This document shows, piece after piece, positions 43,616-54,543 of a DNA stretch of 64,000 nt. This DNA is from Albugo candida (taxonomy: Eukaryota; Oomycota; Peronosporomycetes; Albuginales): assembly GCA_040437565.1 (NCBI GenBank), contig JBDOQK010000016.1, positions 62,001-126,000 of the forward strand. The letters run 5' to 3'. The translations under genes and the position numbers were made by a program. Below the pieces are notes generated by a model. It was not told where the DNA came from. It saw nothing but the letters and a program-made list of their open reading frames with translations, and ran no database searches. Positions within the stretch are counted from its first letter, which is position 1, and each line of letters starts with the position of its first letter.

Positions 43616-46487
43616 TTGAACAGCACGATTATAGTATACGGATGTCTATGACACGTGCAAATGCGGAATGAACCTAGGAAACCTCCAAGACTTGATCATG
43701 GATGCATTCGAAAAAGAGGAAAAGCTATGACCAGATGGGATAATTACCGCGAAGACGTCTTGATTTTTAAATAGCCACTCTTCTATAGGGAACTCGGGCT
43801 CCATCTTGAAATTTAAAGTATAGAAGCAGCCAACTCATTCTATTTGAAAGGAAATCAACTGTGATGTAATAGTATTACGCCTTCCTTGAGATGACTTTTT
43901 CGCAGATAACATCGTCTCGCACGGAAGAAACCTGTATTTATTCTTTCAAATTTGTGTGAACTGAGAATCCATGTCGAGAGACATTTGCCGTACACAACAT
44001 CGTGGCAGGAGGTAGTCCATGTCTTCAATACTATATTACCAAATAACCCAAAATTGATCAAAATTGATGATTGACGTCAGCATCAATTTTGCTTTATGTA
44101 AACTACGTCATACAAGTGTGTTACTGTATCAATGATCCATTGAATGTGGTGAATTATAAAATTTCATTCTCACCAATTAATTAATGTTCGAGAGGTAATA
44201 TTGCATCATCACTCCTTTGAAAACGCATGTGTCCTTCTGCGGACAGCTGAGTAAGGTTCGAGTATTTTAGATACTTTACGCAATCGAGAGATAGCCATTC
44301 CTGTTCTTTATTTTGACGATCAATGAGACATTTCTGCATGACTGAATGCATATTCTGCTGAATGAGAGCATATTTAGTCTTGGCGTTTCACTCTGTAGGC
44401 AAACTAGCCACAAGCTCGTGAAGCCATTGTTTCGGACGGTCACTTAAATATGGTTCGTATCTTTCCCATTCATAACTTTTTAGCCTCAAAAGCGTCATGT
44501 AACGCGTACAGTGTACAACATACTCAACACGTGAAGGAGCGGTTTGAGGGAGTGATGAAGCTCAACTGCCGAAATCAGCCAAACACTTCCTACGGATCAT
44601 GAGAGAAAACAGGATGAAAGGGGAATTAACGCGCCAGTGGCCGGATTCACATGCAGCGAGAGGCTCGAAGTCGGCACCTTCGAGCAATGCATAATGTCTC
44701 TTCGCAGTATGCATCTTGTCGGTCGAGTCGTATCAGTTCAAAGATGAAGTTTCCGTGTGCGCGTACCAGACTTTCGTATTTGCATGTGCAATTGCAGTAC
44801 TGATCTATACAAGCCGCTGCTTCTTCGGTCGGAAACTGAGCAAATCAGTTCTGATGAGAGAGACTCCAGTCCGAAGGAGATCGCTTTCGCGATGGCTGCG
44901 ATGCTACATTCGAAGTCAGTTTATCGTACCATGAAGTTATGGCAACCGGTCGGGGTAACCCATCGGCATTTCCATCACCTAACTGTATCAGCCAGTCGAG
45001 CATAATATCCCAGAAATCCAGAAACAAAAGATATAAGATCATCGTATTTACACTAAAGCACTCGTCGTCTCATCAAAAGCGTCGTGGTTTCATGAACATT
45101 CTCTTCATGCTCACAGGCGCGTGTTTCGTTCAGTGACCTAGATCAGGATACATACAACCAAAGTCAGCAGTTGATACAAGGACATGCGTGGCACGCATTG
45201 GGATAAATCCGGATACTCGGAGGCAAATACTTTAGCAAAGTTGACTCGTTCTTGGTTGTACACCGCGACCTGCGACAGAAGCCTACTGCATGCCTCGCAA
45301 AAAGGAGGTCGTAGACGGCTGACTAGGTACAAATTCGAGAAATAATACCTGCATCTGCAAGTTCAGTTATGAACCTGGCGACAAGTATAATGCAAGGCGT
45401 CATCAACACATGGAAGTCGTGTCAGCAAACCTCTTCATTGCAAGTAATTGATCAGACCTCGGGTATCGTACAAGTCTAAATGAAACTCAAGTCGATGAGA
45501 ATTGCTGTTGCACAATAGCTAATAGTCTACATAGTTTACCACACTCAAGTGAATATTCCTTCGCAAAAGCATTACATAGACCCAGATGAGAAAATCCGCG
45601 GAACCAAAATTTAGTGATATGTGTCTATTCGGGACTTGCGTTAAAGCGGGAAGAACATTGAAACGATACTTGCGTGTCGATGCTCCGCCATGGAGGCATA
45701 CGTGACTTGCTACCCGCAGATTCGAAATCACTTGAAACACGTGTGAATCAGCAATCCTGAAAGCCATACCACCGTATCGATGAGATGACCGCGCTGGTAA
45801 ACACAGAAAACGAAGAAGGCTGAGCTTGTTATCTCGTAAAGTAGCTTGACTCTCAAGCAAATTGTACTCAAAATCTAACACTGTCAGCCACCAAGTACTG
45901 AGCACATAAGGCGACGTTGAAAGTGTTGTCAGCAATAAAATGTTCAGGAAGAAAGTAATTCATGCAGCAGGCTCTCTTGAAGCAATTTAACAAGAAGTAT
46001 TTTACAAGAAGGTAGCGATTATGCCGTATTAAGATCAAAACTGAGCTCTGTTAGGCTCTTTCACGATGAGTTGGAAAATCACTAGTGAAACGAGCGCAGG
46101 ATTGGGTTCCGCAATAAATCAAGTCAAACTTTAGTTTCATAACAATCAGCCTTGACTAATGACACATTGGGTATGCCAAGAATAGGAATAAACATGACGA
46201 GCCACTTCACGCTATGAAGGAGTTTCAGATTGAAATTTACAGCCACAAAATGTGTCATCAAAAAAAAAAAAAAAAAAACATTTCAAATTCAGAACACAAG
46301 ATTCATACAAAGAAAGTCGGATATAATGCAAGCTAAAGAGCATGGCTCCATCAACACTCGTACAGTAGTATTCTTTCCACGAAGTCGAGGAGTGAGTAAA
46401 GTGTCAATGCATCAAGTGTAGGAGGCCAAGAAAAAATTGCTCTCTTCAGCGGATTGTTAACTAATCCTCAAGCATCAAATCTTCCAT
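43616..46487. other. Gene-poor region with decayed coding sequence
   Basis: About 2.9 kb with no intact gene that I can support. It holds a broken gag-like fossil (44190-44700), a 138-codon minus-strand frame at 45519-45935 that lacks an ATG start and resembles degraded coding sequence, and a run of about 20 A near 46260-46279. The remainder is unremarkable. It reads as an island of old insertions between housekeeping genes. Confidence 0.5.
44190..44700 (-). mobile_element. Possible LTR-retroelement gag-like fossil (broken)
   Basis: On the minus strand a stretch of about 500 bp keeps one protein-like reading that resembles the helical capsid part of retrotransposon Gag by general composition (Trp- and Leu-rich helices). 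It is broken in at least two places. No LTRs or pol region are visible. Family assignment is weak; it looks old. Confidence 0.3.
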
Positions 46488-47663
46488 ATGGAATGGGGTG
46501 CTGTATTTGGTGCACATCCTGTCAGATTCAAACTTTGCGCGATGCTGCGATTTTCATTGCTTCCTCTTCTCTTATATGCCTATGATATAGCCGCATTATC
46601 AAGTCACGCAGCAATCACCAAATCAAAAGTGTGTGCATTTGATTATGAACATTCCAAGAAGCCGCTAGATCTTATTCAGGTACATCCACTACCTCGAAGC
46701 ATCCTAACAAATGCGCAGTACCCTCGTATCTTATGCTTTGTAAACACCATATCAACGCATTTGAGGCGAGCTCAAGCGGTCGCGAGCACCTGGGGACAAA
46801 GATGTGATAAGCTTATCTTTTTCAGTAATGTATCAGACTCAATTTCCGCAAAGTCGCTTCGATTTGAAGTAATTGGGTTGAAGGTCAATTCTGATCACGA
46901 CCATCTTTGGGGCAAACACAAAGCGTCACTAACGTATGTACACAATCATTTTCGTCACTCGTACGATTGGTTTTATAAGGCCGACGATGACGCGTACGTG
47001 ATAATGGAAAACCTGAAGAATTATCTCAGGCAGCCTGAGATCTACTCCCGATGGAAGACTGAGCCGATGCAAGTTGGTCATCGGCTTCGACTGGAAGACG
47101 ATACTACGCGGTATTATATCGTGGAACGAACACTACGAGATGACTTTATGCGAAAGTACCGACGACTCATATTTAATGGAGGCGGTCCAGGCTATGCTCT
47201 GAACCGATCGTTTTTGGATAACATCGTCAATTCACTTCCAGATTTTGATTGTTTTTCGCAGAAACAAAGTGAGATGATACCTGATGATGTGGCAGTTTCG
47301 TTCTGTATGGTATGGAAAAATACATCGCCTGTGGAGACGCGCGATTATCAAGGTCGCGAGCGATGGCTGGTGGACTCGCTTAATGGGGCATATCACTCCT
47401 ATTTATACGATCCCAAAAATTGGATTTACGAATACCATAAGACAATTGGAGGTGTGCGCACTAGGAGTGAGTGTTGCGCCCCGGACAGCGTTGCATTTCA
47501 CTACGTGACACCAAGTTTGATGTACCATTATGAGCGACAATTGTATTGGTGTCGCGATGAAAACTCCGAAACCATCCATGATTTCAACTTGCAATTTAAC
47601 TATTCAATCTCCGAAAGAATTGCGGATGTGCCTTTTGACGAAGCAGATCGTGATGAACAGTGA
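46488..47663 (+). CDS. C1GALT1: Core-1 beta-1,3-galactosyltransferase-like GT31
   Basis: Single exon, 391 residues from ATG 46488, or from an internal Met (MLRFSLLPLLLYAY) that gives a cleaner signal anchor. Type II Golgi glycosyltransferase layout: N-terminal hydrophobic anchor, stem, then a GT31 catalytic domain with ILCFVNTIS, STWGQRCDKLIFFS, WFYKADDDAYVIMENL (DxD metal site about residue 165), GGGPGYALNR, PDDVAVSFCM and CCAPDSVAFHYVTPSLMY. The order matches C1GALT1, which adds Gal to O-linked GalNAc in animals; the acceptor in oomycetes is not known. Confidence 0.85.
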   Translation: MEWGAVFGAHPVRFKLCAMLRFSLLPLLLYAYDIAALSSHAAITKSKVCAFDYEHSKKPLDLIQVHPLPRSILTNAQYPRILCFVNTISTHLRRAQAVASTWGQRCDKLIFFSNVSDSISAKSLRFEVIGLKVNSDHDHLWGKHKASLTYVHNHFRHSYDWFYKADDDAYVIMENLKNYLRQPEIYSRWKTEPMQVGHRLRLEDDTTRYYIVERTLRDDFMRKYRRLIFNGGGPGYALNRSFLDNIVNSLPDFDCFSQKQSEMIPDDVAVSFCMVWKNTSPVETRDYQGRERWLVDSLNGAYHSYLYDPKNWIYEYHKTIGGVRTRSECCAPDSVAFHYVTPSLMYHYERQLYWCRDENSETIHDFNLQFNYSISERIADVPFDEADRDEQ

Positions 47664-48038
47664 AGCTTCTAACCTTATCATCTGTTGTTTGCGCTGCCTT
47701 GCGGGCTTTTCTCTATGACAATGTCATAACCTTCATTTTAGTATGATAATCTCTCGATAAATACATTGAGCTACCGCAAGTATGAGGTTGCAACATTATG
47801 TGCCGCTCATCCGCCCATGCGTGCATGACTCTTTAGCATTGCTTTGCATGTATTCTCCGTCTACGCAGCTGTGAATGCGACAATGTTGCATCATGACGCC
47901 TTACTTCTTATGTACGATTCGACAATACAATTTTACACCTTCCTTCCATTATCCATCGGGTCGTTGTATCGATGACACGATATTGTTAAAAAGAGTGACC
48001 ACTTTCCTCATTTCAAATCTATATAGGCGCACCAAAAA
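47664..48038. other. Intergenic, no gene seen
   Basis: About 375 bp between the GT31 gene and the elicitin-like gene. I see no coding frame, RNA gene or repeat. Confidence 0.5.
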
Positions 48039-48614
48039 ATGGCAAAGTACTGTTCGGCGCATGTGCTGTTAGCTGCATTCATCGTACTACAAAAACTGGC
48101 AGAAACACAAATTAAATGCTCATTTTCGCATAATTTTATGCTTTTTATGAATTTGCTCAAAGTCAATCCCTCACTGCAAAGATGTGGTGATTTGTCTTCC
48201 TATCAAATACGAGCGGCCTCATCGCTTCCCAATTTGGATCAATTGTCAATCATGTGCCACAGTGACGAATGTACGACAATGATTCAGACACTGCGAGGGA
48301 TGAACTTGCCTAACTGTAGTGCTCATATTCCATGGCGACTCCACCGAATCAATCTGCTTGCTTTAGTCACACAATATGACGCTGTCTGTGAGCGAATTCG
48401 GAACGAGGATGAGAAGAAGCTCAAAGCTCAAGCGGCTCTCCTGATACTCACGCAGTTGACCGACATGAATATGTCGGCGATTGTCAACTCCACAGCTTTG
48501 GTGAATGCTACCGTGTTGGAGGAACCGAAAAGCACAAAACCAGCGCCTAAAGCGAAAATGATGCAACAGAAAAACATGCATCAGGAAGCCCCACATTCTG
48601 AAGGTCAAGATTAA
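48039..48614 (+). CDS. Elicitin-like secreted protein
   Basis: Single exon, 191 residues from ATG 48039. Signal peptide (MAKYCSAHVLLAAFIVLQKL), then an elicitin-like domain with six Cys at about residues 27, 49, 73, 78, 93 and 117 in the family order, with the usual LxPLNL-like helices replaced by diverged sequence. A C-terminal extension of about 70 residues carries NST/NAT sequons and a Lys/Met/Gln-rich tail, as in elicitin-like (ELL) proteins. Elicitins bind sterols and are an oomycete-specific family, which is one of the main taxonomic clues in this window. Confidence 0.78.
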   Translation: MAKYCSAHVLLAAFIVLQKLAETQIKCSFSHNFMLFMNLLKVNPSLQRCGDLSSYQIRAASSLPNLDQLSIMCHSDECTTMIQTLRGMNLPNCSAHIPWRLHRINLLALVTQYDAVCERIRNEDEKKLKAQAALLILTQLTDMNMSAIVNSTALVNATVLEEPKSTKPAPKAKMMQQKNMHQEAPHSEGQD

Positions 48615-48776
48615 ATTCAATATAAGGATTGCGCAATCTCCTGTGTTTCTATGAGTATGTTCGCTTCAAACATCATCGGAAACTTTGCTATCAGAAGCTC
48701 AAGATACCTTTGTCGCTCCCGAGATACTTGTGTAGTAAAAGTGCTACGGGTTTGACACTGGGTTATGATAGCGAGT

Positions 48777-49868
48777 TCACGCAACTTTTTCTTGTACTCC
48801 AAACGGGAACATAATCCCTGTCCACGCTTCCTCCCGATTTCTCTTGTAATGTAAATCCAGGATGTATCCTCCTGCACGCTGTTGATCCTTCCGCATTTTC
48901 TTAGATTCATGAACTCCGAAATGAGACTTCCTTTTGCCTCCAGGAACAGGGACGGGTTGCGGTCCTGCATCATGCATAGCACTATGGATACCCATCATCG
49001 CTGCCTCCATTTCAGCTGTTACTACTGTCGGTTGATCAATTGGAATTGCTGTTGTTGTCGCACGTAGTTGGGTCAATTGATTTTCATCTCGTTCACCCAG
49101 TGCAACTTCCATCAATTCAGCTCTTTGACGTTCGACATCGGCTTCAAATTGTGAATCTTCTTTTTGCTGCAAAAGTCTTCTTTCTTCCGCGATCCTTTGT
49201 TGCTCTGTGAGTAAGTGTGAGATCCGACGTTCCTCCTCTGCTTTTTTCGCGTCATTTGTAGCAATCACAGCGAGGTTCTCCTGCCGATACATCTTCCATT
49301 GCTTTTGTGCCCGACCCTTTTCCTCATCATCGCCATACACCAAGTCGAATACTGTAAAAATGGTAAGAAATTATTGAAAACGTCATCACACTTACGACGT
49401 AACTGAGATTCTCAAGGGTTTCCAGGTAATCATTGTATTCCTCCAACGTGACGAAATCGTCTTCCGTCTTGTTATAACTGACACAGGTAGAACGATCAGA
49501 ACGACAAGAAAGCGTGTGCAATTGCCAAGTTTACGCAACTCTTTTAATACTTTTTTGCGAATGGATACTTCTTTCGTGTAGTTGATTTCCTCAATCGTCT
49601 TGTCCTGTAGTTGAGATTTCTTGACTGGCTTGCTACATGTTGGACATGCAATTTCACGATGATGTTGAAATTCGCGTTTAATGCATTGATCGCAACTATA
49701 GCATGATTATACTTTAGAGGAGCTCCTATTTGACGTAGGAAAAATATGTGATTCGTACAAACGATGACCGCATTTAGAAATCAGCATCTTCATCTTGATG
49801 TTGAGGTAATTAGAATCATCTTCGGCAGATGTGCCACAAACGCAGCATCGAGGCACCATCGGGTCCAT
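48777..49868 (-). CDS. MNAT1: CDK-activating kinase assembly factor MAT1
   Basis: TFIIH/CAK subunit that joins CDK7 and cyclin H. Four exons: 49759-49868, 49540-49695, 49404-49477 and 48777-49351; 304 residues against about 309 in human. N-terminal C3HC4 RING: CCVCGT, KCGHRFCDQC (across intron 1) and ACPTCSKPV; then KSQLQDKTIEEINYTKEVSI and YNKTEDDFVTLEEYNDYLE, both typical of MAT1; a coiled-coil middle and a MAT1-type C-terminus. Donors of introns 2 and 3 (GTTGCG, GTTACG) are weak but are the ones that keep frame and family sequence. Confidence 0.9.
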
Positions 49869-50560
49869 GATCGCACGTACTGCACACGTTTTATTAAGAG
49901 CATCATATCAGATACTGACTGATTTAACAGTACTCAGGTTCATAATTAATCGTCAACCACTCTTGCCATCGAATATCCCGATGAGAGAGCCCTTTGTCCG
50001 TAAGATGAACCACACCATCCTTTGAAGCCCGAGTAGCAATACGCAATGCAATACAGAAAATCGATCTAGCCATCTTGAACTTCTAAGTGGGTGAACCGTA
50101 GAGCTTCCAACAGTTTCCTACGGTCGGTACGTCTGCGACGTCAAACAAGGATCAATATACGACATTTACGCGGCACAGGCATGCTACAAGGACTACAAAT
50201 ACGCATGTTACGACTTATCGGTCACACATAATACTAAATTGTGTGTTGTAGTAAATCAACTATTGCTCGATTAGTATATTTTCATTATTGCAATTAGACA
50301 AGTTAATCTGCTAGCTTCTTCAACTGCAAAACACTTTGCGGGCAAACTCTGAGACTCACTACAACAAGCATCTTTGACCAATCTGAAGATAGCATTTGTC
50401 TCGTTATAATACTAGTTTTGGAGACTTTAAAAGTCTGCACACTTTCTGTACTTTATAAAGTCACCCACCCCACCTGCTATATAGTCACTCGCCACAGACA
50501 AAAGGACGGGCGCAAACGCACATTCCATTTCTTGTTTGGCTCTCATCTGGTTGGACCTCA
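49869..50560. other. Divergent intergenic region of MAT1 and GH30 genes
   Basis: About 690 bp without a gene. A TATATAG sequence lies at 50478-50484, 77 bp before the GH30 ATG. TATA boxes are uncommon in oomycetes, so its role is uncertain. Confidence 0.4.
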
Positions 50561-52621
50561 ATGATAAGAGCCACAGGTACGCCCCCCGTCAAACGAACGC
50601 ATTACAACACGGATACGTCTTTACGCGGAGACTCGGATTATTGTACGCACCAACATAAACGTATCCGTCATGCAGTAATCGGTGGTGTAATCATGTGCAC
50701 CGCTGTAGCAACTTTGCTCGAGGTGATGCAAAAAGAGAGATCATCACCTGTAAACCTCTCGGCATCGTCGAGATCTTTGTTCAACGACGAGACAAGCGAT
50801 TTTTCAAACAGTGATGAGATCTTAATGTATCAGACCTCGTATCATGACAACGTGCTTGAGCCGATGCAGTTGATGCCGACCATCGCATGGACACAAATGG
50901 ACAACTCAGATACAGAGCAAAAGTCGCGTGTCGTTGTGGATGCAAATATCCGACATCAAGAAATTCTCGGATTTGGTGGAGCTTTCACAGAGGCTGCATC
51001 GATGCTATATGGCAAGCTGCCTCAAGAAAAAAAAGATGAGATCTTGAAGCTACTTTTCGGACCTGATGGGCTTCATTTTCATTTGAATCGAGTACCAATA
51101 GGCTCGTGCGATTTCAGCGTCAGTTCATACTCATTTAATAATGTTTCTGGCGATGTCGAAATGAAGCATTTTGACACTGGAGTAGTCCGAGATACAGAAT
51201 GGATCATTCCTTTCATCAAGGACGCAATGAACATGAATCCGTCCATAGACTTATTCGCATCTCCATGGAGTCCTCCCCCATGGATGAAGCAAAGTCAGGC
51301 GGGCTACATTGCGGATTTCAACGGATCAGCGAAGCCAAATGGTCTGAACCCAGACTATAGAAGTGCGTGGGCTAACTATCTTGTGGCTTGGATTCGTGCT
51401 TATGCAAACAAGGGGATCAAGTTCTGGGGAATGACATTGCAGAATGAACCGCTATTTGCTGCTCCTTGGGAAGCTTGTGCCTACGTTGCAGAAACACAAG
51501 CAGACTTCCTTGTCAATTATCTTGGACCGCTTATGCGCAACAATTTTCCAGATTTGAATTTGATGATTTATGACCACAATCTTGATTATTTGTTGGATTG
51601 GGTGGTGAAAGTATTCAGATTCCCTGGAGCAAAGGCGTTTGTGAATGCAATTGCGGCACATTGGTACACCTCAGATACCAAATTGGATGGAGCGATGTAT
51701 CTGGACCGCTTGAACGATACGTATCACGCAGCTGATGGGCGCATGCTGCTTTTCAGCGAGAGCTGCAATTGTCCTGGTGTTGCACGTGGCAGCGAAGCAT
51801 GGTATCGTGCTCATCGATATGCTCACAGCATCCACACCGTTCTCTATTACAACTGGCAAGGTTGGGTCGATTGGAATTTGATGCTGAACGAAAAGGGGGG
51901 TCCCAATCATGCTGGTAATCTCTGTGACGCTCCTATCATTGTTTCAGAGGCAGATAATGATTTTTACATCCAGCCGCTGTATTACGCCCTCAAACATTAC
52001 TCTAAATTCATCTCTCCTAAAAGCGTCCGAGTCAAAGCGATAATGCAAGCGCAGTTTAAGAACCCCGGAATGCCTCAGCTCATTACCGGTTACTCAGTGG
52101 TTCTCAACTTTTGCGATAAAAGCTCTCGTCAAGCCATTGAGCGAACTGCAGACGATAAGCTGCAAATCACCGACACGGATATGTGCATCGAGTCAATAAA
52201 CCGAGACGATCAGGGATTCCAAGTAGAGTTGGTTTCATGCAAAGAAAGCAGACATCCATGGACTTTTGACGGCGACTTCATTAAGTCCGATGATCAATGC
52301 CTCTCACTGAATCACGGCTCCATCGAAAATGATGTGAGGCTAATGATGTCACGCTGTGAGAAAGCGGATGCATCCTATCAGCGCTGGTATTTCGAGAATG
52401 GAAATATGCGCTCCTTTGCGAGTGTTCCGGAGGAAGCACAATGCGTCACCGCTGGCTGGGCATTTCTTCGTGCAACTGCTTTCCAAAGACCGGATGAAAA
52501 AATTGTTTTGGTCATCATCAACGCAAATACGGAAGAAGCCACTCTCACGCTACAATACCAAGATAAAATGGCTCAAGTGTCGGTACCAGCATCAGCGTTC
52601 CAAACACTTGTTTGGAAGTAA
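50561..52621 (+). CDS. GH30 glucosylceramidase-like enzyme with ricin-type lectin insert
   Basis: Single exon, 686 residues from ATG 50561. A hydrophobic segment near residues 38-56 (AVIGGVIMCTAVATLLEVM) acts as signal anchor. GH30 catalytic domain: HQEILGFGGAFTEAASML, SPWSPPPWMK, acid/base Glu in GMTLQNEP (about residue 295), nucleophile Glu in LLFSESC (about 398) and YYNWQGWVDWNL. After the catalytic part, residues about 525-635 read as a ricin-type lectin-like unit with paired Cys and a QRWYF motif, and the GH30 beta-domain resumes after it (IVLVIINANTEEATLTL). The family hydrolyses beta-glucosides such as glucosylceramide. Orientation would be luminal or extracellular. Confidence 0.87.
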   Translation: MIRATGTPPVKRTHYNTDTSLRGDSDYCTHQHKRIRHAVIGGVIMCTAVATLLEVMQKERSSPVNLSASSRSLFNDETSDFSNSDEILMYQTSYHDNVLEPMQLMPTIAWTQMDNSDTEQKSRVVVDANIRHQEILGFGGAFTEAASMLYGKLPQEKKDEILKLLFGPDGLHFHLNRVPIGSCDFSVSSYSFNNVSGDVEMKHFDTGVVRDTEWIIPFIKDAMNMNPSIDLFASPWSPPPWMKQSQAGYIADFNGSAKPNGLNPDYRSAWANYLVAWIRAYANKGIKFWGMTLQNEPLFAAPWEACAYVAETQADFLVNYLGPLMRNNFPDLNLMIYDHNLDYLLDWVVKVFRFPGAKAFVNAIAAHWYTSDTKLDGAMYLDRLNDTYHAADGRMLLFSESCNCPGVARGSEAWYRAHRYAHSIHTVLYYNWQGWVDWNLMLNEKGGPNHAGNLCDAPIIVSEADNDFYIQPLYYALKHYSKFISPKSVRVKAIMQAQFKNPGMPQLITGYSVVLNFCDKSSRQAIERTADDKLQITDTDMCIESINRDDQGFQVELVSCKESRHPWTFDGDFIKSDDQCLSLNHGSIENDVRLMMSRCEKADASYQRWYFENGNMRSFASVPEEAQCVTAGWAFLRATAFQRPDEKIVLVIINANTEEATLTLQYQDKMAQVSVPASAFQTLVWK

Positions 52622-52770
52622 TTCGCCAAAGATAATCTACCATTTACCGATATGCATACGTACTTGTTCCGTGCTTGCGTTAAAATTAATTACTCGCTCC
52701 CGGCCCTTTCTGCTGTCTGATTGGAAATGCTGAAGGGTCTCAATCGTAGAAATTCACAAGAATTTGTAAA

Positions 52771-53349
52771 ATGGATGACAGCGTTTCTTCGCGCAATGCG
52801 CCGCCTCCGAAACCAAAGAGAACGGTAATGCAGCCCTCCTCTTCTGAATTGGATGAAGGGTTCACTGAACACACTTCACCGATTCGACGTAGTCGGAATA
52901 TGGCAGCAGCGCGCACGAATGATTCTCCGCCGCAAACACCGACTTATGTGCCAATGCAACGAGCTGCAAAAGTACCGATTATTGACGCAGAGGCCGAGAC
53001 GACTATCGGTGCAGCTGTTAAGATGAGAGGCGAATTGAGTTTCGAGCGTTTGCTTCGAATCGAAGGAGAGTTTGATGGCAAGTTAGTATCGAAAGGCTCG
53101 TTAGTGGTTGGAACAAAAGGCTGTTTGCTAGGAGATGTGGACAGTATGAAAGAAGTATTCATAACCGGTGGAAAGATTGTTGGAAATATCACAGTTGAAA
53201 AAGTAGTTTTACGTGATAAGGCTTCTGTATTCGGCAATATCACAGCCAAGTCGATCAAAGTGGATCCAGATTGTGTGGTTGTAGGAACACTCAATGTTCA
53301 CGCACAGGCGCCCCAAGTGATTGACGAGAATGGAGAAGTGATGGAATGA
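52771..53349 (+). CDS. Bactofilin-family polymer-forming protein
   Basis: Single exon, 192 residues from ATG 52771. A disordered Pro/Ser/Arg-rich N-terminus of about 70 residues is followed by a right-handed beta-helix domain with the bactofilin pattern of short Gly/Val turns: IGAAVKMRGELSFERLLRI, EGEFDGKLVSKGSLVVGTKG, GNITVEKVVLRDKASVFGNI, VDPDCVVVGTLNVHA. Bactofilins assemble into nonpolar filaments in bacteria. I see no foreign composition, and the gene lies between ordinary eukaryotic genes with a 31-bp gap to the convergent BUD23 stop. Function here unknown, possibly a membrane-linked scaffold. Confidence 0.83.
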   Translation: MDDSVSSRNAPPPKPKRTVMQPSSSELDEGFTEHTSPIRRSRNMAAARTNDSPPQTPTYVPMQRAAKVPIIDAEAETTIGAAVKMRGELSFERLLRIEGEFDGKLVSKGSLVVGTKGCLLGDVDSMKEVFITGGKIVGNITVEKVVLRDKASVFGNITAKSIKVDPDCVVVGTLNVHAQAPQVIDENGEVME

Positions 53350-53380
53350 GTCGTTCTGTACAGCTGCTGCGTCATAAGTA

Positions 53381-54470
53381 TCAAAACTTGCTAGGGCGAC
53401 GTCGTCCAGTGTACTTGCTGTCACTTTTGATCTTTTTTCCTTGTTTGCGATATCGTTCCTTCTTGGCTGAAATCCAATCTCTGTGTGCAATGTAAGTGAC
53501 TGATGTATCCACGTAGAATAATCACGTACTTGACTTTGATAGATTGGCGCTTTCCTCGATGTAGCTAGATGATCGATGAGAAAAAAAGCAGTATACTTGA
53601 GCTATTCGAACGTACTTTTCTTGCTGGAGCATTTCTACTCATATTCATGATTGCATCAGCTGGCTGATCTGTCAAAGGCGTGGGTAAGGCTGGTGCCGCA
53701 TCGTAGCCTGCAAAGAGGCACAAATAGTACTTTTTCGCCTTTGCGGAGTTGGGATAATCGACCACCAGACCACCCGAAAACCCGCTTCGCATGGCACATG
53801 TCGAAATCTCCTCCATCTGCTCTGAGCTTTCAGGATATAGTTGCAAAACAGCTCGTGAACCCCGCTTCAAACATATGTACAGCGAGCTGAAAAAGCGCAT
53901 CAGCCGCTTTCTGGGTGTATCTGCTTTTCTATCCGAATAACACAGCCATTGTATGGCTGATATGCTGATACACCCATCAAATATTCCAGGACGAAACGGA
54001 AGCCCTGCGCCAATGTCTTGCTCAAACACATCACCACTACTGTCTCTCTCTGCTGCAATCGCCAGCATACTCTTACTGATATCCATCCCGATCCATGCGT
54101 GTCCCGCTTCCTCCAATGCGACTACAAGGAAACTCAGTGCAACGAATGAATTTAATCGTGTGACTTCTACCGCCACTTAAGCCGCTTCCACATCCAACAT
54201 CCAAAATAAGACACTCTTTTTGTGGCGGCAGATTGAGTAACTCGATGGCACGCTGTGCAAGCTGTTCCTGTACAATCAAGATTGCTGAGACGCGCCATAA
54301 AGAAAGCCCTCGTTTAGCTTGCCTGCACTTTAATAATCCGAGAACACGAGTTATATTTCGCCGCTTCTTTTTCATTGTAAAATATCTTGCAAAAGTGATT
54401 TCGTCAATGCTGTAACAAAGTGTTACAAGAGACAAACCTCTGGTGGTGCAATGTGCTCCGGTCGACTCAT
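53381..54470 (-). CDS. BUD23: 18S rRNA guanine-N7 methyltransferase BUD23
   Basis: Methylates a guanosine of 18S rRNA and aids 40S maturation with TRMT112. Six exons: 54438-54470, 54346-54385, 54171-54284, 53616-54121, 53530-53564 and 53381-53480; 275 residues, introns 49-61 nt. N-terminus [23 protein letters not shown] site [11 protein letters not shown], then [19 protein letters not shown] and [20 protein letters not shown], basic tail [16 protein letters not shown] ending [10 protein letters not shown]. Every block matches the family. The exon 2-3 donor is the weakest point. Start is 73 bp from the divergent SLC1 gene. Confidence 0.92.
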
Positions 54471-54543
54471 TCTGTCATCGATAGCTGTATCCTTAAATAG
54501 CGTATAGAATGTACATATTGTAAGGTACGATTACAATTCGAAA

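Noticed and set aside
45519-45935. 138-codon minus-strand frame as a gene
   Set aside because: No ATG start, no recognised family, and it lies in a region with other decayed sequence; kept only as a possible remnant.
46258-46280. Run of about 20 A as the tail of a LINE or processed gene
   Set aside because: No coding remnant ends at it and no target-site duplication was seen; a simple homopolymer is enough.
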